This document shows, in pieces, positions 22,468-32,075 of a stretch of 47,632 bases of DNA (positions within the stretch are counted from its first letter, which is position 1; every line of letters starts with the position of its first letter). This DNA is from Rubrivivax sp. (GTDB lineage Bacteria; Pseudomonadota; Gammaproteobacteria; Burkholderiales; Burkholderiaceae_C): contig JAHCKS010000035.1 of assembly GCA_026125665.1 (NCBI GenBank), forward strand, positions 1 through 47,632, read 5' to 3'. The position numbers and the translations under genes are program-made. The notes beneath the pieces were generated by a model. The model saw only the letters and a list, made by a program, of their open reading frames with translations. It made no database searches and was not told the origin of the DNA.

Positions 22468-22617
22468 CTAGGCGCCGACGATCGCTGGCTCGGGGGCGAG
22501 CGGCGGATGCGGCAGCGGTTCGCGCGGCCGGCCCGCCGCGAGCGCGGCGCGCCGCGCGACCGGCCCTGCAGCCACGGGTGCAGGCAGGAAGGAGGCCCGG
22601 GTCGTCGGCATCGTCAT
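22468..22617 (-). CDS. Possible small ORF in the aminotransferase-puuA gap
   Basis: The 418-bp gap between the omega-aminotransferase and the glutamine-synthetase-like gene holds one plausible small frame of 49 aa starting MTMPTTRASFLPAPVAAG. It is Ala/Pro/Arg-rich, without recognisable domains. Its upstream sequence has a -10-like TATGCT and a GAGG only 2 nt from the ATG, which is poor spacing. It could be a leader peptide or chance, since Pro/Ala/Arg-rich open frames are common at this GC. I see nothing else gene-like in 22310-22727. Confidence 0.25.
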   Translation of the reverse strand: MTMPTTRASFLPAPVAAGPVARRAALAAGRPREPLPHPPLAPEPAIVGA

Positions 22618-22727
22618 CGCCTCGGCGCCAGCATAACGCGCCCGGCGCGCCGCGGCATCCCGGGGATCGGGCAGGGCCGCTGCGGCGTTCTGCACCGGGC
22701 GTGGCGCGTGCGGGCGCGCTGCGGCGC

Positions 22728-24086
22728 TCAGGCGGCGCGCCGGATCGCCCCGCGCAGCGTTTCGACGATCTGGTCGATGTGGTTCTTCTCGACGATGAGC
22801 GGCGGCGAAAGCGCCACGATGTCGCCGGTGGTGCGCACCAGCAGCCCCTTGTCCCAGCAGTCGAGGAAGATGTCGAAGGCGCGCTTCGTCGGCTGCCCGG
22901 CGATGGGCGCGAGCTCGATGCCGCCGACGAGGCCGACGTTGCGGATGTCGATGACGTTCGGCTCGCCCTTCAGCGAGTGGACGGCGTCGGCGAAGGTGCC
23001 CTCCAGTTCCCTGGCGCGGCTCAGCAGCCCCTCGTCGGCATAGGTCTCGAGCGTGGCGATGCCGGCCGCGCACGCCAGCGGATGCGCCGAGTACGTGTAG
23101 CCGTGGAAGAACTCGATCAGGTGCTCGGGCCCGTTCATGAACGTATCGTGGATCGCCTGCTTCGCGAGCACGGCGCCCATCGGCACGGTGCCGCTGGTCA
23201 GCCCCTTGGCGCAGGTGATGAGGTCCGGCGTGACGCCGAAGGTCTGCGCCGCGAACGGGCTGCCGGTGCGGCCGAAGCCGGTGATGACCTCGTCGAAGAT
23301 GAGCAGGATGCCGTGCCTGTCGCAGATCTCGCGCAGGCGCTGCAGGTAGCCCTGCGGCGGCACCAGCACGCCGGTCGAGCCGGCCACCGGCTCGACGATG
23401 ACGGCGGCGATCGTGCTCGCGTCGTGCAGCGCGACGAGGCGCTCGAGGTCGTCGGCGAGCTCGGCGCCGAGTGCCGGCTGGCCGCGGCTGAAGGCGTTGC
23501 GCGCCGGGTCGTGCGTGTGGCGGAGGTGATCGACGCCGGCCAGCAGCGTGCCGAAGTGCTTGCGGTTGGCGACGATGCCGCCCACCGAGATGCCGCCGAA
23601 GTTGACGCCGTGGTAGCCGCGCTCGCGGCCGATGAGGCGCGTGCGCGCGCCCTCGCCGCGCACGCGGTGGTAGGCGATGGCCATCTTCAGCGCCGTCTCC
23701 ACCGACTCGCTGCCGCTGTTGGTGAAGAAGACGCGGTTGAGCCCCGCGGGCGCGATGGCAGCCACGCGCTCGGCGAGCTCGAAGGCCAGCGGGTGCCCCA
23801 TCTGGAAGGGCGGCGCGAAGTCCATCTCCGCGGCCTGCGCCTGGATCGCCTTGACGATGCGCGGCCGGTTGTGGCCGGCGTTGACGCACCACAGGCCCGC
23901 CACCCCGTCGAGGACCTTGCGGCCCTTGACGTCCCAGTAGTGCATGCCCTCGGCCTTGGCCAGCAGGCGGGGGGCCTTCTTGAACTGGCGGTTGGCCGTG
24001 AACGGCATCCAGTGAGCGTCCATCTTGAACGAGCTGCCGGCGGCCTCGGCGGCTTGCATCAGGGCGGGGTCGATGGCCTTGTTCAT
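22728..24086 (-). CDS. Class III omega-amino acid:pyruvate aminotransferase
   Basis: This is a 452-aa PLP-dependent class III aminotransferase closest in character to beta-alanine/omega-amino-acid:pyruvate transaminases. Diagnostic segments are DAHWMPFTANRQFKKAPRLL, DGVAGLWCVNAGHNRPRI, TNSGSESVETALKMA, RGYHGVNFGGISVGG, LLIFDEVITGFGRTG and CAKGLTSGTVPMGAV (PLP Lys). It is clearly different from the SpuC-like paralogue downstream. ATG 24086 with GGAG 6 nt upstream is chosen over the ATG at 24194, which would overlap the divergent promoter region. It is first in its operon and divergent from an Lrp-family regulator. Confidence 0.9.
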   Translation of the reverse strand: MNKAIDPALMQAAEAAGSSFKMDAHWMPFTANRQFKKAPRLLAKAEGMHYWDVKGRKVLDGVAGLWCVNAGHNRPRIVKAIQAQAAEMDFAPPFQMGHPLAFELAERVAAIAPAGLNRVFFTNSGSESVETALKMAIAYHRVRGEGARTRLIGRERGYHGVNFGGISVGGIVANRKHFGTLLAGVDHLRHTHDPARNAFSRGQPALGAELADDLERLVALHDASTIAAVIVEPVAGSTGVLVPPQGYLQRLREICDRHGILLIFDEVITGFGRTGSPFAAQTFGVTPDLITCAKGLTSGTVPMGAVLAKQAIHDTFMNGPEHLIEFFHGYTYSAHPLACAAGIATLETYADEGLLSRARELEGTFADAVHSLKGEPNVIDIRNVGLVGGIELAPIAGQPTKRAFDIFLDCWDKGLLVRTTGDIVALSPPLIVEKNHIDQIVETLRGAIRRAA

Positions 24087-24250
24087 GGCAACTCCGGTGG
24101 CGCGGGCGAAGGCCGCGCTCTGCGGCACGAGTCTAGAGACAGCGGCACGCAATGTGCACGCCATGCGACACCGTAGACACCCCGGTTGACACAATCCAAT
24201 GCCACGAACGATCGTCCGGGCGCAATCTGGTGCAAACGACGGGGGATGCG
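24087..24250. promoter_or_regulatory. Divergent promoter region between aminotransferase operon and lrp-type gene
   Basis: This 164-bp region separates two divergent genes and must hold both promoters. A TTGACA (24186-24191) on the plus strand could be a -35 for the regulator, but no good -10 follows at 16-18 bp. Short partial dyads such as GCAATGTGCAC and GCGCAATCTGGTGC are present, without a clear Lrp-type operator. Regulation of the operon by the divergent regulator is inference. Confidence 0.35.
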
Positions 24251-24715
24251 ATGCAACTGGATTCGATCGACCGAGCGATCCTGGAGACGCTGCAGCGCCA
24301 GGGCCGCATCTCCAACCAGGACCTCGCGCAGCATGTGCACCTGTCGCCTTCGGCCTGCCTGAGGCGCGTGAAGGCCCTGGAGGAAGGGGGCGTCATTGCC
24401 GGCTACGTGGCGCTGCTCGACGCCAAGGCGGTCGGGCAATCGGGCACGAGCTTCACCATCATCAACCTCGACAGCACGCAGCCGGCGCGGCTGGAAACCT
24501 TCGAACAGGCGGTGCGCGACGAGCCGCAGATCCTCGACTGCTTCTACGTCGCCGGTGGCAACGACTACCTCGTGCGCTTCACGTACAAGGACGCCGAGGA
24601 CCTGGAGCGCTTCCACGCCGAGGTGCTGCCGCGGCTGCCCGGCGTGATGCGCAGCAACTCGATGCTGGTGCTGCGCACCGTCAAACGCACGACGGCGCTG
24701 CCCTTGCCGCGCTGA
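24251..24715 (+). CDS. Lrp/AsnC-family transcriptional regulator
   Basis: This is a 154-aa regulator. It has an N-terminal winged HTH (LDSIDRAILETLQRQGRISNQDLAQHVHLSPSACLRRVKALEEGGVI) and a C-terminal RAM/AsnC ligand domain from about residue 70 (ILDCFYVAGGNDYLVRFTYKD). This length is normal for the family. A GGGGG run about 5 nt upstream of ATG 24251 serves as Shine-Dalgarno. It is divergent from the omega-aminotransferase/puuA/spuC operon, so it is the likely local regulator, probably responding to an amino acid or amine. The ligand is unknown. Confidence 0.93.
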   Translation: MQLDSIDRAILETLQRQGRISNQDLAQHVHLSPSACLRRVKALEEGGVIAGYVALLDAKAVGQSGTSFTIINLDSTQPARLETFEQAVRDEPQILDCFYVAGGNDYLVRFTYKDAEDLERFHAEVLPRLPGVMRSNSMLVLRTVKRTTALPLPR

Positions 24716-24757
24716 TCCTCGTTGGCGGCAGCCGTCCTGCGGGCGACAGGCCCGGGT

Positions 24758-25270
24758 TCACCCGGCACCGGCTTGCCGCCGCGCGAGCGGGTAGATCATC
24801 GACTCCTCCAGCGCGATGTGCTCGCGATACAGCTGCACGAAGACGGGCAGCGCCTGCCTCAGCGTGCCGAGGTCGTACCAGTTGTAGCCGTTGGCGATGG
24901 CCTCGATCTGCGTCGACAGCTCGATCCAGTCCTCCTCGAGCCAGCCGTGGTCCTGCTGCAGCCGCCGCACGTGCTGCACCACGGCCGGGTCGCCGGCGGC
25001 AAGCAGCCCGGGGAAGACCGTGCGCTCCTCGTCGGAGTGGTGCTGCCGCGCCGGGCCGTTGAAGAAGTGCTGGATGTGGCGTGCGCTGGCGCGCGCCTGC
25101 TCGTCCGGGCCGTTGTCGCCCACATGCTCGAGCAGCCGCTCGAAGTCGTGCAGCACCTCGAGCACTTCGCGGTGCGCGCGGTCCAGTCGGTCGAACTGCG
25201 GCAGCGCCGGGGCCGGTGGACGTTCCGGGCGCGCCGTGCGCGTGGCGGGCTTGGCGGGTGCGGCACTCAT
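24758..25270 (-). CDS. Hemerythrin-domain (HHE) protein
   Basis: This is a 170-aa protein with an Ala/Pro-rich N-terminal 40 residues and a four-helix hemerythrin-like domain. Probable di-iron ligands lie in RAHREVLEVLHDFERLLEH, RQHHSDEERTVFP, QDHGWLEEDW and YREHIALEESMIYPLA, so all four helices contribute. Bacterial proteins of this class bind O2 or NO or act in iron and oxidative-stress handling; the role here is not shown. ATG 25270 (MSAAPAKP) is chosen; the frame stays open upstream to 25396 but that extension is low-complexity. The 3' end is 42 bp from the convergent lrp-type gene. Confidence 0.9.
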   Translation of the reverse strand: MSAAPAKPATRTARPERPPAPALPQFDRLDRAHREVLEVLHDFERLLEHVGDNGPDEQARASARHIQHFFNGPARQHHSDEERTVFPGLLAAGDPAVVQHVRRLQQDHGWLEEDWIELSTQIEAIANGYNWYDLGTLRQALPVFVQLYREHIALEESMIYPLARRQAGAG

Positions 25271-25506
25271 GGGCAGGGTCCTTGCGCGTTCGCTGACGTT
25301 TCGTTCACGTCCGGGGAAGTGTTCAGCGGCGGGGGGGCCGCGGGCTTGCGCCGGATCAAGGGCAGCCGCCGGCGCAGGCCCGGGCCCGGGCCGCACAATG
25401 GCCCGGGCGTGACGGGGCGATCACCCTGGCCGTCCCCTGCCGTCGTCATGCCTGCCCTGCCGATGCCCGCTGCCGCCACCCCAGCGCCTTCCCGGTCCGC
25501 CCGCCG

Positions 25507-26223
25507 ATGAAGCCCGTGCTCGTGCTGCAGCACCTGAGCGGCGACGGTCCGGCCTACCTTGCAACCTGGCTGGCCGGTCGCGGCGTGCCGCTCGACGTGC
25601 GCAACGCCGAGCGGGGCGATCCCTACCCCCGGTCGCTTGCCGGTCACCGCGCTCTGGCGATCCTCGGTGGAGAGATGAGCGCCAACGATCCCTTGCCCAC
25701 GCTGCGCCAGGCCGAGGCCCTGTTCCTGGAGGCGCTGCGCGAAGGTGTCCCGACCCTCGGGCACTGTCTGGGCGGGCAGCTGATGGCGCGCGCGCTGGGG
25801 GCGCCGATCAGTGACTCGCCGCTGCCGGAAGTCGGGTTCCAGCCGCTCATGCCGAAACCCGGTGCCGAAGCCCTGGCCTGGTTCGGTACGGCGAGCGAGT
25901 TGCCGGTGTTCCACTGGCACTACGAGGCCTTCGCGCTGCCGGCCGGCGCGCATTGGCTCGCCGAGAGCGAGGCCTGCCCATACCAGGCGTTCTCGATCGG
26001 CCCACATCTGGCGATGCAGTTCCACATCGAGCTCGACGCCGGGAAGCTCGAGCGCTGGTCGCGCGACGAAGGCGCGCGCTATGTGGAGGCGCGGCAGCGC
26101 CATCCCGCCACCGTGCACAGCGGCGAACGCATGCGCAGCGACGCCGGCGCGCTGCTGGCCGCTCACCAAGCCCTGGCCGACCGCATCTACAGCCGCTGGC
26201 TCGCCGCCGCACGCGGGGCCTGA
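25507..26223 (+). CDS. Class I glutamine amidotransferase domain protein (GuaA-like GATase)
   Basis: This is a 238-aa stand-alone class I glutamine amidotransferase. The nucleophile elbow is GHCLGGQ with Cys87, the conserved histidine is in MQFHIEL, and the family segment FHWHYEAFALP is present. It belongs with the GMP-synthase-type stand-alone GATases rather than with PuuD-type gamma-Glu-GABA hydrolases, despite the nearby polyamine genes. No synthetase partner is adjacent. No clear Shine-Dalgarno precedes ATG 25507. The 236 bp upstream, between this gene and hemerythrin, show no other gene. Confidence 0.88.
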   Translation: MKPVLVLQHLSGDGPAYLATWLAGRGVPLDVRNAERGDPYPRSLAGHRALAILGGEMSANDPLPTLRQAEALFLEALREGVPTLGHCLGGQLMARALGAPISDSPLPEVGFQPLMPKPGAEALAWFGTASELPVFHWHYEAFALPAGAHWLAESEACPYQAFSIGPHLAMQFHIELDAGKLERWSRDEGARYVEARQRHPATVHSGERMRSDAGALLAAHQALADRIYSRWLAAARGA

Positions 26224-26405
26224 GCACAGCTGCCTCTGCACCGGTGCGCCACAGCGCGTCCGGTCCTATCGCATCGCAGCATCGTCATTCCGCATGGCGA
26301 GATCGAGTGCGTTGCGAAGCAGCAAAAGTGCACCATATGGGAGAAAGTGATTCCGTATTGCGGGATACGATCCTAAGTGATTGATAAATATGAAATGTTT
26401 CTCCA

Positions 26406-26443
26406 GTCTTATATAAGACATGGTCGTCTTGGCGGGCTATGCT
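26406..26443 (+). promoter_or_regulatory. Candidate aceA promoter with 14-bp palindromic operator
   Basis: The sequence GTCTTATATAAGAC at 26406-26419 is a perfect 14-bp palindrome in an otherwise unusually AT-rich stretch (about 26330-26420). A -10-like TATGCT lies at 26438-26443. Seventeen bases upstream of it is AAGACA (26415-26420), matching 4 of 6 -35 positions. The palindrome therefore covers the -35, as expected for a repressor site. The aceA start codon is 55 bp downstream of the -10. The cognate regulator is not identified in the window. Confidence 0.55.
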
Positions 26444-26498
26444 GGTGCCGGATCTTGCCGCCTCTCACCGACCCACAACCCGCCACACAGGAGTCCCC

Positions 26499-27797
<1,299 letters not shown>

Positions 27798-27852
27798 GGC
27801 CGTTGCCGCTCCCCCGGCTCCGCGGCAACGGCGCGGGCCGGGGCGGCGCAGC

Positions 27853-28788
27853 TCAGCTGCTCGCGCCGGCCTCGCGCTGGCGCCAACGCAGCAGCAGCGC
27901 AAAGCAGCCGGCGGAGAAGAGCAGCCCGCCCACGAAGAGCGGCGAAGCCAGGTCCGCCAGCGCGGCGCCGAAGTCGCGCAGGGCCATCGCCGGCAGGGCC
28001 TGCATCGCCTGCACCACCGCGGCCGCTTCGTCGCCATCTTGGAAGCTGAGCCCGGCCTTGCTGGCACCCGCCAGCGCCAGGCCGGCGTGCCGCAGCAGGT
28101 CGCCGGCGGTCGAGAGCAGCCAGCGCTGCCCGAAGCTCAGCTCGTCGAGCAGGCCCTGCAGGCCGATGCCGGCGACGAGGATGACCCAGCCCCAGCGCCG
28201 GAACCACGCGTACATCAGCGTCAGCAGCAGCACGAGCGGCAGCACCCATAGCACCGCCAGCGGCAGGCCGGCCAGGAAGCGCAGCGTCATCGTCGCCGTG
28301 GCCGGCAGCAGGACGGTCCACGGCACCTCGGCCAGCGCCGCCAGGCCGGCGATGCGCCCGACGAGCAGCGCGCCCAGGGCCTGCCCGCCCAACCAGCCGA
28401 CCAGCATGGCCGCCGCCGGCACGACGACCATGTGCACGACGAGCGGCACGCCGAGCGCGGCCGAGTGCGGCACCGGCAGCGAGAGCCAGAACTGCACCGA
28501 GCGGTCGCCGTGGTCGCGGCGCGCCAGCACGGCGACGGTGAAGAGCCCGGCGATGGCGGCGATGGCGAGCAGCAGCGCCATGCCGGCGGCGGCGGGCACC
28601 GCCGCCAGCATCAGCGCCAGCTGCCCGGGTGGCGTGGCATCGGCACCGTCGAACTCGATGCGCCCGACGCTGACGAAGAGGAAGGCCAGCCCGAGCGGGA
28701 CGATGGCCATCAGGGCCCAGGCGAAGCGGTGCTGCAGCCACTCGCGCTGCACGAGCGTGGCGACGGTGCGGGTCATCGTTTGCGACAT
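27853..28788 (-). CDS. ABC-2 type transporter permease
   Basis: This is a 311-aa integral membrane protein with about six to seven hydrophobic helices. They include WALMAIVPLGLAFLFVSV, AAVPAAAGMALLLAIAAIAG and LVVHMVVVPAAAMLVGWLGG. The organisation is of ABC-2/YtrC-like permeases. ATG 28788 follows a GGAGG about 9 nt upstream. It is the third gene of a gntR-ATPase-permease operon, 34 bp after the ATPase stop. The substrate is unknown; such modules are linked to envelope stress or antibiotic resistance, or are of undefined export function. Confidence 0.85.
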   Translation of the reverse strand: MSQTMTRTVATLVQREWLQHRFAWALMAIVPLGLAFLFVSVGRIEFDGADATPPGQLALMLAAVPAAAGMALLLAIAAIAGLFTVAVLARRDHGDRSVQFWLSLPVPHSAALGVPLVVHMVVVPAAAMLVGWLGGQALGALLVGRIAGLAALAEVPWTVLLPATATMTLRFLAGLPLAVLWVLPLVLLLTLMYAWFRRWGWVILVAGIGLQGLLDELSFGQRWLLSTAGDLLRHAGLALAGASKAGLSFQDGDEAAAVVQAMQALPAMALRDFGAALADLASPLFVGGLLFSAGCFALLLRWRQREAGASS

Positions 28789-28822
28789 CGGGAGCAGCCT
28801 CCGGCGCGTTCTCGTGGCAGGT

Positions 28823-29788
28823 TCAGAACTGCGTGCGGTCGAGCTCGGGCCGCCGCGTCAGCGCCACGAACAGGTCCACGAGGCTCGGCCGCACGCGCTG
28901 GCCGAGCGACATCACGGCCGGCGGCGGTGTTCCGTCGAAGAGCGCGGCGCTGCCGGTGGGCCCGAGCCGGTAGCGCAGCAACGGGTGCGCCGCGGCCACC
29001 TGGTCGGCCACCGCCGGGGCGTGCGCCAGCGCGACGAAGCGGTCCTCGAGGTCGGCCAGGCTCGTCGACAGCACGAGGCGGCCTTCGTTGAGCATCAGCA
29101 CGTCGGACAGCAAGGCCTCGACCTCCTCGACCTGGTGCGTCGAGACGACGACGCTGCGCTCGCCGTCGCACCACTCGTCGATGAGCATCTCGTAGAAGGC
29201 CTTGCGCGACAGCACGTCCAGGCCGAGGGTCGGCTCGTCGAGGATCATCAGGCGCGCGTCGATCGCCGCCACGAGCGCCAGGTGTGCCTGCACGACCATG
29301 CCCTTGGACAGCGCTTTCACCTTGTCGCCCGGCTTCACGCTCGTGCGCGCCAGCAGCGCGCGCGCCCGCTCGGCCGAGAAGCGCGGGTGCAGGCCGCTCA
29401 TCATCGTCACGAGCTCGTCCACGCGTGCCCAGCGCGGCAGGATGGCCACGTCGGGGATGTAGCAGACGTCCTGCAGCAGCGCGACGCGCTCGCGTACCGG
29501 CTGGCGGCCGAGCACCGCGAGCTCGCCGCCGCCCTGCAGCAGGCCGACCATCGCCTTCATCAGCGTTGTCTTGCCGGCGCCGTTGTGGCCCAGCAGGCCG
29601 ACGACGCGGCCCTTGGGGATCGTGAAGCTGATGTCGTCCAGCGCCCGCTTGGCGCCGTAGCTGACCGACAGCGAGCGCGCCTGCACCAGGGCAGGGGCGT
29701 CTGCCGGCGCGGCAGGGGCCGCCTTGGCGGGTGGCGTGCCGGCAGCCGGGGCGGTGGCCGGCGCGTCGGTCGTCGCGGGGCTGTTCAT
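28823..29788 (-). CDS. ABC transporter ATP-binding protein
   Basis: This is a 321-aa ABC ATPase with Walker A GHNGAGKTT (about residues 68-76), a degenerate signature LSKGMVVQAHLAL, Walker B RLMILDEPTLGLD and a switch histidine in VVVSTHQVEE. The signature is not the canonical LSGGQ, as is common in ABC-2/YtrB-type ATPases. The N-terminal 30 residues are an Ala/Pro-rich extension. The start overlaps the gntR-type stop by ATGA, and the permease gene follows after 34 bp. Confidence 0.93.
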   Translation of the reverse strand: MNSPATTDAPATAPAAGTPPAKAAPAAPADAPALVQARSLSVSYGAKRALDDISFTIPKGRVVGLLGHNGAGKTTLMKAMVGLLQGGGELAVLGRQPVRERVALLQDVCYIPDVAILPRWARVDELVTMMSGLHPRFSAERARALLARTSVKPGDKVKALSKGMVVQAHLALVAAIDARLMILDEPTLGLDVLSRKAFYEMLIDEWCDGERSVVVSTHQVEEVEALLSDVLMLNEGRLVLSTSLADLEDRFVALAHAPAVADQVAAAHPLLRYRLGPTGSAALFDGTPPPAVMSLGQRVRPSLVDLFVALTRRPELDRTQF

Positions 29789-30141
29789 TGCGCCGTCTCC
29801 TCCCAATGCAGTTCTTCCGGGCCGATGCCCAGCCGACGCAGCCGCGCGCGCAGGCGAGGCCACTCCTGTTCGAGGAAGCGCTGCCGCTCGGCCGTCTGCA
29901 ACCGCGCCCGCGCGCCCGGGTTGACGAAGAGGCCGAGGCCGCGCCGGTTCTCCAGCAGGGCGTTGTCCGACAGCGTCTGCAGCGCGCGCGTGACGGTGAG
30001 CGGGTTCAGCAGGTACTGCGCGGCGAGCGTGCGCACCGAGGGCATGGCCTGGCCCTCGGGTGGTTCTCCGTCCAGAAGCCGCGCCGCCAGCAGGTCGGCC
30101 AGCTGCTGGTAGATCGGCCCTTGCGAGTCCCAGGTTGGCAT
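29785..30141 (-). CDS. GntR-family (YtrA-type) transcriptional regulator
   Basis: This is a 118-aa short GntR regulator. A winged HTH starts at GPIYQQLADLLAARLLDGEPPEGQAMPSVRTLAAQYLLNPLTVTRAL, followed by only about 50 residues. The short tail typifies the YtrA subfamily, whose genes usually sit in front of the ABC transporter they repress. ATG 30141 (MPTWDSQ) is used; the frame stays open upstream but the start fits the family. It overlaps the ATPase start by 4 bp, so autoregulation of the three-gene operon is likely. Confidence 0.92.
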   Translation of the reverse strand: MPTWDSQGPIYQQLADLLAARLLDGEPPEGQAMPSVRTLAAQYLLNPLTVTRALQTLSDNALLENRRGLGLFVNPGARARLQTAERQRFLEQEWPRLRARLRRLGIGPEELHWEETAQ

Positions 30142-30283
30142 GGCGGTGCGCCGGGTGTGTTGGTGACGTAGCACACCATAGCGGCCCGGCCCGCCGTGCC
30201 CAAGCCGGGCGCGACGGACTGCAGCCGGGCCCGACAGGCTGCAACGGCCGCGCACCCGGCGCGCACCCCGCGCCGGCCCCTTG

Positions 30284-30753
30284 TCAACCGAGGACGGCCA
30301 GCGACCAGGCGGCGAGCGCGAAACCCCCGCCGACGACGAGCAGCACGAGGACGGCGCTCAACGTCAGCGAGCCCCGCAGCGCCAGCGCCGCGGCGTAGCA
30401 GATGCAGCTCGCGGCGAGGCCAGGCGCCGTTCCGCGCCACCGGGCAGGCGAGCCACGAACTCTTGGCGATGGGAGAGCACGGTGGCCTCGCCCGGCGGCT
30501 CGAGCGTCGTGCACCCGGCGGCATGGCCCGTGACCTCGTCGGATAGCACGAGCACGATCCAGCCGACGCCGGCACCGAGCAGCAGCCCCGTGACGCCGAA
30601 CAGCACCATGGCCGTGCCGAGGCCCACCTCGAACGAGGCGGCGACGCGGCCGACGATCGCACCCACCAGCCCCCAGGGCAGCAGGCTCGCGAACATCGTC
30701 GCGATGGCGCAGGCGTAGAGGGTCTCCGAGTCCGCCGTGTTGACGAAGGACAT
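30284..30753 (-). pseudogene. Frameshifted four-helix membrane protein
   Basis: ATG 30753 opens a membrane protein starting MSFVNTADSETLYACAIAT with two helices (ASLLPWGLVGAIVGRVAA and AMVLFGVTGLLLGAGVGWIVLVL). In that frame the sequence then turns Arg/Pro-rich and stops at 30364. A different frame continues with two further helices (CICYAAALALRG and LSAVLVLLVVGGGFALAAWSLAVL) to a stop at 30284. Joined near 30410-30430 the two give about 155 aa with four membrane helices. A single indel is the simplest explanation, either a real mutation or a sequencing error. The family was not recognised. Confidence 0.6.
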
Positions 30754-30842
30754 GGCCGTCGCCTTTCATCCTGCGCCGGCGAGGCCGGGCAAGCGGGACC
30801 TGCGCCGCGGGCGGGCCGCCCGGGGCCCGGCCCCCGGAGCTC

Positions 30843-31991
30843 TCAGAGGCTCTCCTCGAGCATCCGCCGGTAGTCCTCGCGGCTGGCCAGGCGCGGGTTC
30901 GTCTTGTGGCAGTGGTCGGCCAGTGCGCCATCGATGACGCGCTCGAAGAGCTCGCGCGTCACGCCCATCGCCGAAAGCCCCGACGGCAGACCGAGGCGCT
31001 GGTTCATCGCTCGCAGCGCCTCGGCGAGCTCGGTGCCCGCGGCGTCGCAGCCGGCCAGCCCGATGGCGCGTGCCATGCGCTGCAGCCGCTCGCCCTCGCG
31101 CACGGTGTCGGCACCGGCGTTGAAGCGCACCACCGCCGGCAGGAACACCGCGTTCAGCGTGCCGTGGTGCAGGCGCGGGTTCACGCCACCCAGGCTGTGG
31201 CTGAGCGAATGCACGCAGCCCAGGCCCTTCTGGAACGCCATCGCGCCCTGCATGCTGGCGCTCATCATGTGCCAGCGCGCCTGCAGGTCGTCACCGTGGC
31301 GCGTGGCGCGTTCGATGTGCGCCCAGCCGCGGGCCAGCCCGTCGAGCGCGATGCCGTCGGCCGGCGGGTTGACGGCCGGCGCCATGAACGTCTCCATGCA
31401 GTGCGCGATGGCGTCCATGCCGGTGGCCGCGGTCAGCAGCGGCGGCAGGCCGAGCGTCAGCTCGGGGTCCAGCAGCGCCGCCTTCGGCACGATGTGCCAG
31501 CTGTGGAAACCGAGCTTGCGCCCGTCGTCGACGATGACGATGGCGCCGCGCGCCACCTCGCTGCCGGTGCCGGCCGTGGTGGGCACGGCGATGATCGGCA
31601 GCACGCGCTCGGTGATCTTCGCGCTGCCGCCTTCGATGGTGGCGTAGGTCGCGAGCGGCCCGTCGTGCGTGGCGGCGATCGCCGCGCCCTTGGCCAGGTC
31701 GATGCTCGAACCGCCGCCCACCGCGACGAGGCCGTCGCAGCGCTCGCGCTTGAGCACCTCGACGGCGGCACGCACGGCCGCCTCGGTGGGGTTGGAAGGC
31801 GTGCCGTCGAAGACGGCATGCGGCACCTCGCCGAGCGCGGCCTCGGCCTGCGCCAGCACGCCGGCGGCGCGCACGCCGGCGTCGGTGACGACGAGCGGGC
31901 GGCGCATGCCGACGCGTTCGCACTCGGCGGGCAGCAGGCGGCGCACGCCGGGGTCGATGTCGATCTGGGTGATGTAGAGGATGCGGGCCAT
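30843..31991 (-). CDS. Iron-containing (group III) alcohol dehydrogenase
   Basis: This is a 382-aa NAD(P)-dependent iron-type alcohol dehydrogenase. The N-terminal dinucleotide domain has VAVGGGSSIDLAKG and PIIAVPTTAGTGSE. The metal domain has MDAIAHCMETF, CVHSLSHSLGG and LHHGTLNAVFLP with the conserved histidines, and a late DHCHKTNPR. ATG 31991 (MARILYITQID) gives the family N-terminus; the frame is open much further upstream but that part is shadow. It is divergent from the thioesterase-GNAT gene (84 bp). Substrate specificity is not predictable from sequence alone. Confidence 0.92.
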   Translation of the reverse strand: MARILYITQIDIDPGVRRLLPAECERVGMRRPLVVTDAGVRAAGVLAQAEAALGEVPHAVFDGTPSNPTEAAVRAAVEVLKRERCDGLVAVGGGSSIDLAKGAAIAATHDGPLATYATIEGGSAKITERVLPIIAVPTTAGTGSEVARGAIVIVDDGRKLGFHSWHIVPKAALLDPELTLGLPPLLTAATGMDAIAHCMETFMAPAVNPPADGIALDGLARGWAHIERATRHGDDLQARWHMMSASMQGAMAFQKGLGCVHSLSHSLGGVNPRLHHGTLNAVFLPAVVRFNAGADTVREGERLQRMARAIGLAGCDAAGTELAEALRAMNQRLGLPSGLSAMGVTRELFERVIDGALADHCHKTNPRLASREDYRRMLEESL

Positions 31992-32075
31992 GGCGCCAGT
32001 ATGCTCCGGGCCGCTGCACCGCCACCGGGCGCCAGCCCGGCACCGCCACCTGCCGACCGGCCCCCCGGATGCGAC

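Noticed and set aside
24186-24191. TTGACA as a sigma-70 -35 box for the Lrp-type gene
   Set aside because: No acceptable -10 at 16-18 bp; kept only as a note in the divergent region.
25507-26223. Assigning the amidotransferase as PuuD (gamma-Glu-GABA hydrolase) because of nearby polyamine genes
   Set aside because: The GHCLGGQ elbow and overall layout fit GuaA-type stand-alone GATases, not the PuuD class, and it is not in the polyamine-type operon.
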